Shown: positions 56,072-64,000 of the stretch, in pieces
Layout: the number at the start of each line of letters is the position of its first letter
How positions within the stretch are numbered: the first letter of the stretch is position 1
NCBI RefSeq assembly: GCF_000155735.2
Contig: NC_020908.1
Coordinates: forward strand, 3,353,001 to 3,417,000
DNA: 64,000 nt
Direction of reading: 5' to 3'
Source of the DNA: Octadecabacter arcticus 238
GTDB lineage: Bacteria; Pseudomonadota; Alphaproteobacteria; Rhodobacterales; Rhodobacteraceae
Translations under genes and position numbers: made by a program
Notes under the pieces: model-generated
What the model saw: the letters and a program-made list of their open reading frames with translations, nothing else
What the model was told of the DNA's origin: nothing
The model's database searches: none

Positions 56072-56991
56072 TGATCTCACCTGCCATGTCATCCTCTTTG
56101 GGCGACTGGCTGGATCATCAACGCGCCTTGAACGGGGCAGCGGCGAACACCATAACTGCCTATCAGACCGACCTTTTGGGATTTCTGAACTTTATGACCA
56201 CCTATCACGGTGAAGCGCAGGGCTTGGGTCCGATTTCGCGGATCACTGTCAGCGATATGCGGGCATGGATGGCGTCAGAACGTGGCCGCGGGGTTGCGGC
56301 ACGATCCTTGGCCCGTAGCCTGTCAGCGGTAAAATCGTTCTATCGCTGGCTGGCGGATCGTGAAGGGTTTGAACCCACTGCCGTGTTGTCGACCCGATCG
56401 CCCAAGTTTCAGAAAAAACTGCCCCGCCCATTGGCCGTTGACGGCGCGCGCGCCATGATCGACACGGTTGAATTGCAAGCGCGTGAGCCGTGGATCGCCG
56501 CGCGCGATGTCGCAGTCGTCACCCTGTTGTACGGCTGCGGTTTGCGGATATCCGAAGCGCTTGGCCTGACCCCCACCGACGTGCCTTTGCCCGCAACGCT
56601 GCGCATCATCGGTAAGGGGGGCAAAGAACGCCTCGTGCCGGTGATCCCCGCCGCACGCGCCGCCGTGAATGCCTATCTGGACGCTTGCCCGCATCAGTTG
56701 ACAGCCGATCAGCCGATCTTTCGCGGCAGCCGTGGTGGTCCACTGTATCCCAAGGCCATTCAGAACGTCATGGCAAGTTCGCGTATGCAGCTAGGTCTGC
56801 CAGCAACGGCCACGCCGCACGCCATGCGCCACAGTTTTGCGACCCATCTGCTCAATGCCGGTGGTGATTTGCGATCTATCCAAGAATTACTTGGCCATGC
56901 ATCCCTGTCCACAACCCAAAGCTACACGGCGGTCGACACAGCGCGCCTTATGGAAGTCTACGATGCGGCCCATCCGCGCGCTGCCGGATAA
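56071..56991 (+). CDS. xerC: Tyrosine recombinase XerC
   Basis: Site-specific recombinase that resolves chromosome dimers at dif with XerD. 306 residues; the N-terminal SAM-like DNA-binding domain (about 10-95) is followed by the catalytic domain with R159, K185, H250-x-x-R253, H276 and nucleophile Y285 (SYTAVD). The DUF484 gene immediately upstream supports a chromosomal XerC rather than a phage integrase. There are no signs of transfer. Confidence 0.93.
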   Translation: MISPAMSSSLGDWLDHQRALNGAAANTITAYQTDLLGFLNFMTTYHGEAQGLGPISRITVSDMRAWMASERGRGVAARSLARSLSAVKSFYRWLADREGFEPTAVLSTRSPKFQKKLPRPLAVDGARAMIDTVELQAREPWIAARDVAVVTLLYGCGLRISEALGLTPTDVPLPATLRIIGKGGKERLVPVIPAARAAVNAYLDACPHQLTADQPIFRGSRGGPLYPKAIQNVMASSRMQLGLPATATPHAMRHSFATHLLNAGGDLRSIQELLGHASLSTTQSYTAVDTARLMEVYDAAHPRAAG

Positions 56992-57044
56992 TCGCGGTCT
57001 AAACCTCACTTGCCCTATCGCTGCCATTGGGTCATGACATTTAA

Positions 57045-57740
57045 ATGAATGCACAAGCCAAAGCCCTCAGTGTCCACTTCCTGACCGCCACCGGCGCGGT
57101 CTTTGCCATGCTGGCCATGCTCGAAGCGATCCAGAAAGACTGGTCATCCATGTTCGTCTGGCTCATCGTGGCGTTTGCCGTTGACGGGGTCGACGGCCCA
57201 CTGGCACGCCATTACAACGTCAAGCGATACGCGCCACAGTTCGACGGCGTGTTGCTCGATCTGATCATCGACTACCTCACATATGTGTTCATCCCGGCCT
57301 ATGCGCTGTATGCATCCGGCCTGATGGATGGCTGGTCAGGCTGGGCGGCGATCATCGTAATCACCTTCGGCTCGGCGCTGTATTTTTGCGATACACGCAT
57401 GAAAACTAACGACAATTCCTTTTCCGGCTTTCCGGGATGCTGGAACATGCTGATTCTGATTTTGTTCGCGCTGTCACCGCCGTGGTGGGCCTGCCTGATC
57501 CTTGTGGCAGTTCTTGCGGTGGCGATGTTCCTGCCGATCAAGTTCATCCACCCTGTGCGCACCGACCGTTGGCGCGTGGTGTCCCTGCCGATGGCCTTGG
57601 CTTGGACCGTCTTTGCAGGCTTTGCCGCTTGGGAAGGGTTCGACCCCATCGCGTGGGTCTTTTGGGGCTTGATGATCACGTCAATCTACCTGCTTGGCGC
57701 AGGCGCGCTGCAGCAGGTTTTGCACGGGCAAGACGGATAA
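57045..57740 (+). CDS. pcs: Phosphatidylcholine synthase
   Basis: CDP-alcohol phosphatidyltransferase that makes phosphatidylcholine from CDP-diacylglycerol and choline. 231 residues with about seven membrane segments. The CDP-alcohol motif is seen as DGVDGPLARHYNVKRYAPQFDGVLLDLIID (three aspartates in the right spacing). The HFLTATGAVFAMLAMLEA N-terminus is typical of Pcs. Found in host-associated and marine alphaproteobacteria. Confidence 0.92.
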   Translation: MNAQAKALSVHFLTATGAVFAMLAMLEAIQKDWSSMFVWLIVAFAVDGVDGPLARHYNVKRYAPQFDGVLLDLIIDYLTYVFIPAYALYASGLMDGWSGWAAIIVITFGSALYFCDTRMKTNDNSFSGFPGCWNMLILILFALSPPWWACLILVAVLAVAMFLPIKFIHPVRTDRWRVVSLPMALAWTVFAGFAAWEGFDPIAWVFWGLMITSIYLLGAGALQQVLHGQDG

Positions 57741-57748
57741 CGCGACCA

Positions 57749-58201
57749 CTAAATCAGAAAGCCGCCCGCGCGTTCATGGCGCAGCAATGCGACTTTGGTT
57801 TCTACGCCGCCTTTGCCAGAAAAACCTGTCAGCCCCTTGGCCCCCATCACGCGGTGGCACGGGATAATCACGGGCACAGGATTGCCACCACAGGCTGACC
57901 CGACGGCTTGCGGCGATTGCTTTAGCGCTTTGGCAATATCGCCATAGGTAACGGTCTCACCAAATGGTATCGCGGACATCTGGCTGCACACCGCGCGCTG
58001 AAAATCCGATCCACCGACCCGCAGTGGCAAATCAAAAACCTCCAACCCGCCCGCATCATAAGCCCGCAACTGATCCGCGGCCTCGCGCAGCAGCGGCGTT
58101 TGATCCAGCCCCGCGCCCTCCCAATCCACACGCACAATCGAGCCGTCGTCTTCCCAAAGGGTTAAGGGGCCAAATTGCGTAGGAACGGTGAGGCTGGGCA
58201 T
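57749..58201 (-). CDS. ogt: Methylated-DNA-protein-cysteine methyltransferase
   Basis: Suicide repair enzyme removing alkyl groups from O6-methylguanine. 150 residues, with the active-site PCHRV (Cys115) and the helix-turn-helix TYGDIAKALKQSPQAVGSA upstream. Convergent with pcs, eight bases apart. Confidence 0.93.
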   Translation of the reverse strand: MPSLTVPTQFGPLTLWEDDGSIVRVDWEGAGLDQTPLLREAADQLRAYDAGGLEVFDLPLRVGGSDFQRAVCSQMSAIPFGETVTYGDIAKALKQSPQAVGSACGGNPVPVIIPCHRVMGAKGLTGFSGKGGVETKVALLRHERAGGFLI

Positions 58202-58250
58202 GTCCCACCCTCACCAATTTTTAGCGCCTAAGCAATCCGAATCCTGCGCT

Positions 58251-61181
58251 TTAGCCCAGCGCAGTTTCACACCGTGCACAAACACCAGAATGGCTGTGCG
58301 TGCCAACATCAGGCAAGGTCTTCCAGCAGCGTTCGCATTTGGTGCCGTCCGACAGTGCAAACACCACGCCAACGCCTACGGTGTCGTCCAAGCTGAACGC
58401 ACCATCAGGCGCCGCGCCCTGCACGATTGTGATCTGGCTGGTGATGCACAGGTCCGCGAACGTTTCGGAGTTGGTGATGATCGCCGCCAGTTCCTCGCTC
58501 AGATATACAGTCGGTGACGCTTCAAGTGACGACCCGATGACCTTGGCCGTGCGCTGTTCTTCCAGCGCGCCTGTCACTACGCGGCGCACTGCGCGCACGG
58601 TTTCAGACCGCACCGCCAGTTCATCGTCGCGCCACGCATCCGGCGTGTCCGGAAAATCAACCAAATGCACCGATGTGTCTGGCCCGTTGCGTTCCAGCCA
58701 GACCTCTTCCATCGTGAATGTCAGGATCGGGGCCAACCAAGTCGTCAGGCGCGCATACAGATGATCCAGTACCGTCAGCGCCGCGCGGCGGCGATCCGTA
58801 TCCCCATCACAATACAGCGCATCCTTGCGGATATCGAAATAGAACGCCGATAAATCGAGCGTCGCAAAATCGAAAATCGCACGGAACACGCCCTGGAAAT
58901 CGTACTTGGCATAGCCCTCACGCACGACACCATCCAGCACGGCCAGCTTATGCAGGATCAACTGCTCAAGCTCAGGCATATCATCGCGCGCCACAGCCAT
59001 CGACGCCTCAAAATCACCGAGCGATCCCAGCATATACCGCACCGTATTGCGCAAACGGCGATAACTGTCGGCCACGCCTTTCAGGATTTCGTCCCCGATG
59101 CGCTGGTCATTGGTAAAATCAACCTGCGCCACCCAAAGCCGCAAGATATCCGCGCCATATTGCTGCACGATCTTTTCGGGCACGATGGTGTTGCCGATGG
59201 ATTTGGACATCTTCATGCCCTTCTCATCAAGCGTAAATCCGTGGGTCAAAACCCCGCGGTACGGCGCGCGGCCAATGGTGCCACAGCCCTGCAACATCGA
59301 TGAATGGAACCACCCACGGTGCTGGTCGGTGCCCTCAAGATACAGATCGGCCAACCCGTCTTCTGATCCATCTTCGCGGTCGCGCAATGTAAACGCATGG
59401 GTCGATCCGCTGTCAAACCAGACGTCCAGAATATCCATGACCTGATCGTAGTCATCATGGTTGTGATCGCCCCCAAGGAACTGCGCCTTCGCGCCGTCCT
59501 TGTACCACGCATCCGCGCCCTCAACTTTAAACGCCTCCAAAACCCGTGCGTTTACCGCCGGATCACGCAGCAGATAATCGTCGTCCGTCGGCGTAGCACC
59601 CTTACGCGTGAAACAGGTCAGTGGCACGCCCCACGCACGCTGACGTGACAGCACCCAATCGGGGCGCTGTTCGATCATCGCATACAGGCGGTTGCGCCCC
59701 TTTTGCGGCGTCCACGTCACCAATTCATCAATGCTGCGCAACGCCCGTTCACGGATCGTTGTGCCATATGTGTCCTGCCCGTCGCCAACCGCCTTATCAA
59801 CGGCAGCAAACCACTGCGGCGTGTTGCGATAGATGATCGGCGCTTTGGAACGCCACGAATGTGGATAGGAATGCTTGATCTTGCCACGCGCCAACAGCCC
59901 GCCAACCTCGGCCAGCTTCGCCATGACAGCGCCGTTCGCGTCGCCCTCCCAATCGCCCTTCTTGGCCTTCTCACGCAAAATGCGTTTGCCGCCAAAGAAC
60001 GGCAGGTCTTCGCGGAAACTGCCGTCGTCCATGACGTTGTAGGTGATGACTTGCTGCAACATCCCAAGGTCACGATACAGCTCGAATTCCTCCATGCCGT
60101 GGGATGGGGCGCAATGCACAAACCCAGTGCCTTCGTCGTCGGTCACAAAATCGGCGGCACGGAAATCACGCAGATCATCCCATTCGCCGTTTGAGCCTTC
60201 AGACCCTGCGAGGGGATGTTGCAACGACAAGCCGGACAATTCATCAGTGCTCACATCACGCACACGAGTCCAATTGCTCTCCTCAAGTCGCGCTTTGGCA
60301 AACACGTCCGCCGCCAGCTTATCAGCCAGCAAGAACCGCTCACCCACATCAGCCCAACATTCGTCCGGCGTCGATGTGACCTCATACAATCCGTAGGTAT
60401 AATCCGCTCCAAACACCACCGCCTTGTTAGACGGAATCGTCCACGGCGTCGTCGTCCAGATCACGACCTTCGCATCTTTCAAATCACCCTCTGTGGCCAC
60501 GGCAAACTTCACCCAAACCGTAAAGCTATTCTTGTCATGATACTCGACCTCGGCCTCGGCCAGCGCTGTTTGCTCCACCGGTGACCACATCACAGGCTTG
60601 GACCCTTGATACAGGGTGCCGTTCATCAGGAATTTCTGAAACTCCTCCGCGATGACTTTCTCGGCGTGGAAGTTCATCGTCAGATAGGGATCAGCCCAAT
60701 TGCCGGTAATCCCCAGCCGTTTGAATTCTTCACGCTGGATATCGACCCAGCCAGTCGCAAATTCACGACATTCCTGACGGAATTCCACCACATCCACGGC
60801 GTCCTTATCCAGACCCTTCTCGCGGTACTTTTCCTCGATCTTCCATTCAATCGGCAGACCATGGCAATCCCATCCGGGGATATACCGCGCATCTTTGCCC
60901 ATCATCTGCTGGGACCGCACGACCATGTCTTTCAGGATTTTGTTCAGCGCGTGCCCGATATGCAGATGCCCGTTTGCGTAGGGCGGTCCATCGTGCAGCG
61001 TAAACGCCTTACGCTCTTCAACTTTCGCCTTGTCGCGCAACTGGCCGTAAACGTCCATCTCGGCCCAGCGCGCCAACCATTCGGGTTCGCGTTTCGGCAA
61101 TCCGGCCCGCATCGGGAAATCGGTTTTCGGCAGGTTCAGCGTGGACTTATATTCGGGGGTATCGGTTGTATCGGCGCACAT
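58251..61181 (-). CDS. ileS: Isoleucyl-tRNA synthetase
   Basis: Class I tRNA synthetase charging tRNA-Ile. 976 residues. HIGH is seen as HLHIGH at about residues 72-77, KMSKS as GMKMSKSIGN in the last third, and the editing CP1 domain in between (WTTTPWTIPSNKAV). A C-terminal zinc-binding module (CERCWKTL...CARCETAL) is present. Upstream at 61182-61430 there are 250 bases with no recognisable gene. Intact. Confidence 0.97.
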   Translation of the reverse strand: MCADTTDTPEYKSTLNLPKTDFPMRAGLPKREPEWLARWAEMDVYGQLRDKAKVEERKAFTLHDGPPYANGHLHIGHALNKILKDMVVRSQQMMGKDARYIPGWDCHGLPIEWKIEEKYREKGLDKDAVDVVEFRQECREFATGWVDIQREEFKRLGITGNWADPYLTMNFHAEKVIAEEFQKFLMNGTLYQGSKPVMWSPVEQTALAEAEVEYHDKNSFTVWVKFAVATEGDLKDAKVVIWTTTPWTIPSNKAVVFGADYTYGLYEVTSTPDECWADVGERFLLADKLAADVFAKARLEESNWTRVRDVSTDELSGLSLQHPLAGSEGSNGEWDDLRDFRAADFVTDDEGTGFVHCAPSHGMEEFELYRDLGMLQQVITYNVMDDGSFREDLPFFGGKRILREKAKKGDWEGDANGAVMAKLAEVGGLLARGKIKHSYPHSWRSKAPIIYRNTPQWFAAVDKAVGDGQDTYGTTIRERALRSIDELVTWTPQKGRNRLYAMIEQRPDWVLSRQRAWGVPLTCFTRKGATPTDDDYLLRDPAVNARVLEAFKVEGADAWYKDGAKAQFLGGDHNHDDYDQVMDILDVWFDSGSTHAFTLRDREDGSEDGLADLYLEGTDQHRGWFHSSMLQGCGTIGRAPYRGVLTHGFTLDEKGMKMSKSIGNTIVPEKIVQQYGADILRLWVAQVDFTNDQRIGDEILKGVADSYRRLRNTVRYMLGSLGDFEASMAVARDDMPELEQLILHKLAVLDGVVREGYAKYDFQGVFRAIFDFATLDLSAFYFDIRKDALYCDGDTDRRRAALTVLDHLYARLTTWLAPILTFTMEEVWLERNGPDTSVHLVDFPDTPDAWRDDELAVRSETVRAVRRVVTGALEEQRTAKVIGSSLEASPTVYLSEELAAIITNSETFADLCITSQITIVQGAAPDGAFSLDDTVGVGVVFALSDGTKCERCWKTLPDVGTHSHSGVCARCETALG

Positions 61182-61430
61182 GTGAGGCGTCCTTCGGGTC
61201 AGTCATTTCATAAAAATTTTTATTGAGCTTCGGTGCGGATCAAACAGACACCTTTCATCCGACGCCTGTGTGGGTCACAGCGCCGGCGATATAATTCGAA
61301 TAATCTGGATCACGCAGGGGGTCATATCCGGCTTATAGGCACGCCAGCCGCCGTGGTAAAGTGCGCCATTGATCCAACCGCTCGCCTACGGCATCAACAC
61401 TGCGGTGTGCAGTTGCGTACATATGCCCAG

Positions 61431-62584
61431 TGTACAGGTTGTGTGTATAGGTTCAGGTGTTTTGAGACTCACACGACTTTGGCCTGAGTGATTCGAATGT
61501 ACTCCATTGGTGTCTTGCCTTTCAAGGCATGATGAGGCCTGAATGTGTTGTATTTATCGACGGCTTTTCGAAGTTCAAACCGCATCGCTCCTATGCTGTC
61601 GGCAATGAGATCACGACATGCATAGAACTCTTCGCGGAAGGTGCGGTTACCGCGCTCGACACCACCGTTGTATTTTGGCCTTGCTGGCGGCAGCACAATG
61701 AGCGGGATCTCCATCTGTTCGCACGCTGTCTCAAAATCGGCCATAAACTCAGACCCGCCATCGACTTGAATTGAGATGATCTTATAGGGAGCTATTTCCA
61801 CGAGTTCTTGCAAAAACCGTTTGGCAGAGCGTGCCGTGGCATTCGAATAAACTTGCGCGTGGATATGCTTGCTACACCTCTCCTAGGCTTGAAAGTGTTT
61901 GCACGTGACGCCGTTCTTCGTGGCAGTCATATGATCGATCTGCACACGCTCGCCAACCACAATATCTTTGTAATCCCTATATTTCCATCCCTTGGCATGC
62001 CCCTTGGAAAAATTACGCTTGCGCTTTTGGGGCGCAGATCTTGATCGTGTGATCAGGCCTTTTTTCCTTAGAAAGCTCAAAATGCGCCCCACGGTGCTAT
62101 CGCTCATGGTTTGCTTTTTGTCGCGACGCAAGATGGCCCCTATTTTCTCCTTACCGTAGGTTTCATTGTCGCGGCGGGCCTCAAGCACCAATTGCTTTTC
62201 TGCCTCGCCCCACTGTGACTTGTTGCAGCGTTTGGGAGCCTTTGAAGGCGGTATGATTGCCTGCGCCAAATCCTTCAAAATACGCTTGTGACGGTAATAT
62301 GTCGCGCGCGAGATGCCGACGAATTCAGCGCACTTTGATAGAGAAACGCCCTCTGTACGTAAGTCGTCCCATTGCCGAACCTGACCTTCGTATTTGATAC
62401 GGTACACGTCCAAACATTCTTGTGTCCGCGCCCAAGCATAAAGTTTATAAACGTTCTTGTGCAGTCCGATGATTTGCATATTGGCCTCGTGAGCTGGTTT
62501 CTTTCAATTCTCAGTCTCCGAGGTCGCCTAAATCTTGGCAACAAAATTTTGTCTCACATCTATCTGAACTTATTCATGTGTACA
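61431..62584 (-). mobile_element. IS481-like insertion sequence
   Basis: A transposase gene fills an element whose ends show an imperfect inverted repeat (TGTACA...GTTCAG left, TGTACACATGAATAAGTTCAG right). The repeat may extend some 15 bases further out on each side (GCGTACA motifs), and I could not find a target repeat, so the ends are approximate. It separates ileS from the broken monooxygenase gene. Confidence 0.65.
61469..62479 (-). pseudogene. IS481-like (integrase core) transposase with one amber codon
   Basis: 336 codons in one frame except for TAG at 61883-61885, where TCKHFQA-stop-ERCSKHIHAQVY suggests Trp to stop. The N-terminal half has a helix-turn-helix (LSKCAEFVGISRATYYRHKR). 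The rve integrase core has the first Asp in VQIDHMTAT, the second in VDGGSEFMADF and Glu in KYNGGVERGNRTFREEF. It would be intact but for one base. Confidence 0.85.
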
Positions 62585-62628
62585 GGGTGTGTACGCTATG
62601 TGCCACCGGATTTGAGGGGCCTAAGACC

Positions 62629-63653
62629 ATGCGCATCGCCATTATCGGGGCCGGAATAGGCGGGCTGGCAGCGGCCAGTTTGCTCGCGGATCAGGGCCAC
62701 GAGATCACGATTTTCGATCAGTTTGACACCCCGAAACCTGTTGGGTCCGGTCTGGTCATTCAACCCGTGGGGCAAGCAGTCTTGGCGGAAATTGGCGCGC
62801 TAGATCAAGCCCTTACCTACGGAAACCGCGTCACCCACATGCTGGGGGTTGAAGCAAACAACGGTGCGCGCGTTCTTGATGTGCACTATAATCTCGTCGA
62901 TCCCGACGCCTACGGTCTCGCCATCAACCGCGCCGCGTTATTTGAAGCGCTTTGGCAGGCCACGCAGACCCGCAACCGGATCACGCTCATCGCCAATTCA
63001 AACGTCACGTCGATCGGCCTGAAAACACCGACCTGTTCAAACACCACCTTAGCCAGCGCTACGTTGCCGCCTCTCATATGATCGGCGCATTGCCGATCGG
63101 AACGCTCCCCGATGATGCGAACTTCAAAGCCGCTATCTTCTGGTCCCTGCCAAGCGACGGCTACTCAAGCTGACAAAACGCAGGGCTGGATGCATGGAAG
63201 GCCGAGGCCACAGCCCTTTGGCCCGCACTCGCCCCATTTCTGGATCAAATTACCGATCCAGATCAAATGACCATGGCGCGATACAGCCACGGCACCCTAA
63301 AACGCCCATATAACAAACGCTTGGTCCACATCGGTGACGCCGCCCACCGCGCCTCACCGCAGCTTGGCCAAGGCGCCAACATGGCACTGCTGGATGCGCT
63401 GGCGCTGTCACGCGCCCTCAACTCCCGCCCTGTCGAACACGCCCTGCCAGCCTATGCCCGCGCGCGCCGCCTTCACACGAAAATCTATCAGGCCATGTCG
63501 TGGGCCTTCACGCCAATGTATCAATCCGACAGCAAAATTTTACCTATCCTGCGCGACCGCGTGCTGTTTCCGGCCTCACAGATCCCGCCTGTGCCACGCA
63601 TCCTGACTCGCCTTGTCTGTGGCACCATGGTTCCTCCGATGCAGCGCCTTTAG
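62629..63653 (+). pseudogene. FAD-dependent monooxygenase, multiply damaged
   Basis: Starts MRIAIIGAGIGGLAAASLL (FAD-binding GxGxxG) at ATG 62629. The first frame runs out near 63030. The second frame resumes (ASHMIGALPIGTLPDDANF), has TGA at 63171-63173 where a Trp codon is likely, then continues through HIGDAAHRASPQLGQGANMALLDALALS (the GD FAD motif and substrate side) to TAG 63651-63653. A block of perhaps 60-70 residues, including the DG motif, is missing between the frames. So it has a deletion/frameshift plus a nonsense codon. The substrate was probably an aromatic compound, as in this family. Confidence 0.85.
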
Positions 63654-63657
63654 CCAG

Positions 63658-63710
63658 CGTCTTTGCTTTTTAAATATCCCGGGGAGCGAAGCGGGGCAGC
63701 TCCCCGACAC
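63658..63710 (+). repeat. Dispersed intergenic repeat, copy 6
   Basis: GTCTTTGCTTTTTAAATATCCCGGGG, AGCGAAGC, then GGGGCAGCTCCCC. It directly follows the stop of the broken monooxygenase gene. Confidence 0.7.
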
Positions 63711-63795
63711 CCCATCGCCCCCCCCAACGAAAATGGGGGCAACCAACCGGCAGCCCCCATCCAACACATCATTGCGCGCGGCAAAGCCGCGCAGC

Positions 63796-64000
63796 TTACT
63801 TGCCTTCTAGCGTCTCGATACGCGCCAAAAGGCTCGCGTTCTCTTCGCGGGCTTTTTGCGCCATCGTTCGGACAGCTTCAAACTCCTCGCGGGTGACAAA
63901 ATCACGATCCGCCAACCAGCGATCCACCATGGACGACATCGCTGTCTGCGCTTCGTCCTTGGCCCCTTGGGCTACACCCATGGCATTGGTCATCAGTTGC
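63796..64000 (-). CDS. ubiK: UbiK-family ubiquinone biosynthesis accessory factor (3' part, cut by right edge)
   Basis: Short coiled-coil protein of the BMFP/UbiK family, which supports ubiquinone biosynthesis in model proteobacteria. The visible 67 residues read QLMTNAMGVAQGAKDEAQTAM, then DRWLADRDFVTREEFEAVRTMA, and a C-terminal coiled coil (KAREENASLLARIETLEG). The frame continues past the right edge without a stop, and homologues have about 15 more residues before LMTNAMG, so the true start lies outside. The ATG at 63993 is probably internal. Confidence 0.82.
   Translation of the reverse strand, partial: QLMTNAMGVAQGAKDEAQTAMSSMVDRWLADRDFVTREEFEAVRTMAQKAREENASLLARIETLEGK

Noticed and set aside
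56071..56991. XerC as a phage or island integrase
   Set aside because: Its length, residues and DUF484 neighbour fit the chromosomal dimer-resolution enzyme; no attachment repeats or tRNA gene are nearby.
61182..61430. A possible gene fragment between ileS and the IS481-like element
   Set aside because: Short stretches look codon-like on the minus strand but I could not match them to any family or find a start and ribosome-binding site.
4137..61885. Amber/ochre readthrough or recoding to explain the many single nonsense codons
   Set aside because: Lesions are TAG, TAA and TGA in unrelated accessory or IS genes, often with indels or deletions as well; core genes end normally with all three stops. 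Gene decay explains it better.
1..64000. CRISPR array, tRNA or rRNA genes
   Set aside because: Looked for regularly spaced short repeats, cloverleaf signatures such as GTTCGAATC, and rRNA conserved blocks; none seen by eye. A tRNAscan or Infernal run would be decisive.

Overview
The window looks like a piece of chromosome from a marine alphaproteobacterium of the family Rhodobacteraceae (Roseobacter group). This rests on gene content and order (tldD next to the coxB-ctaB-ctaG cluster, ruvCAB-ybgC-tolQRAB-pal-cpoB-tilS-ftsH as one block, a phosphatidylcholine synthase, the lhr-pdeM pair) and on protein style. The density of insertion sequences and freshly broken genes resembles IS-rich polar genera such as Octadecabacter, but the species is my inference.

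Layout. 1-4140: cytochrome c oxidase biogenesis genes (ctaG partial at the left edge, a small membrane protein, ctaB, coxB) on the minus strand, divergent from tldD. 4137-6500: a decay zone with a membrane-protein gene split by an intact IS4-type element, a GNAT acetyltransferase remnant and a GFA-type remnant. 6602-11974: dprA (5' frameshift), topA, scoAB. 12243-19100: a module resembling the mycobacterial decaprenylphosphoryl-arabinose route (DprE1-like oxidase, DprE2-like reductase, and an HAD-UbiA fusion), with a broken membrane gene, a truncated lytic transglycosylase and two inverted, separately defective IS66-type elements. 21012-26006: an IS pile-up in which an IS1595-type element sits in an ISL3-type element, which sits in an IS3-family element, between two unrelated truncated IS pieces. 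26007-28116: a truncated membrane protein and a frameshifted AAA ATPase.

28267-35681: lhr and pdeM (DNA repair), a membrane LytTR regulator, folD and fhs (one-carbon metabolism), and a MOSC protein. 35822-47796: a minus-strand run, ruvC-ruvA-ruvB-(conserved unknown)-ybgC-tolQ-tolR-tolA-tolB-pal-cpoB-tilS-ftsH, joining Holliday-junction processing, the Tol-Pal envelope machine, tRNA-Ile lysidine synthesis and the FtsH protease. 48128-58201: a DUF1127 protein, a small membrane protein, prmA, an MFS permease, a DUF6958-like protein, priA, a LysE-type exporter, a transaldolase-like aldolase, a DUF484 protein with xerC, pcs and ogt. 58251-61181: ileS. 61431-64000: an IS481-like element with one nonsense codon, a wrecked FAD monooxygenase gene, and the 3' part of a ubiK-like gene at the right edge.

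Most core genes are intact, while accessory genes carry single nonsense codons or one-base indels, several in homopolymers. A dispersed palindromic intergenic repeat occurs at least six times at gene ends. I saw no tRNA, rRNA or CRISPR array. The IS nesting could be reconstructed base by base: removing each element with one target copy restores open frames of 410 and 353 codons.
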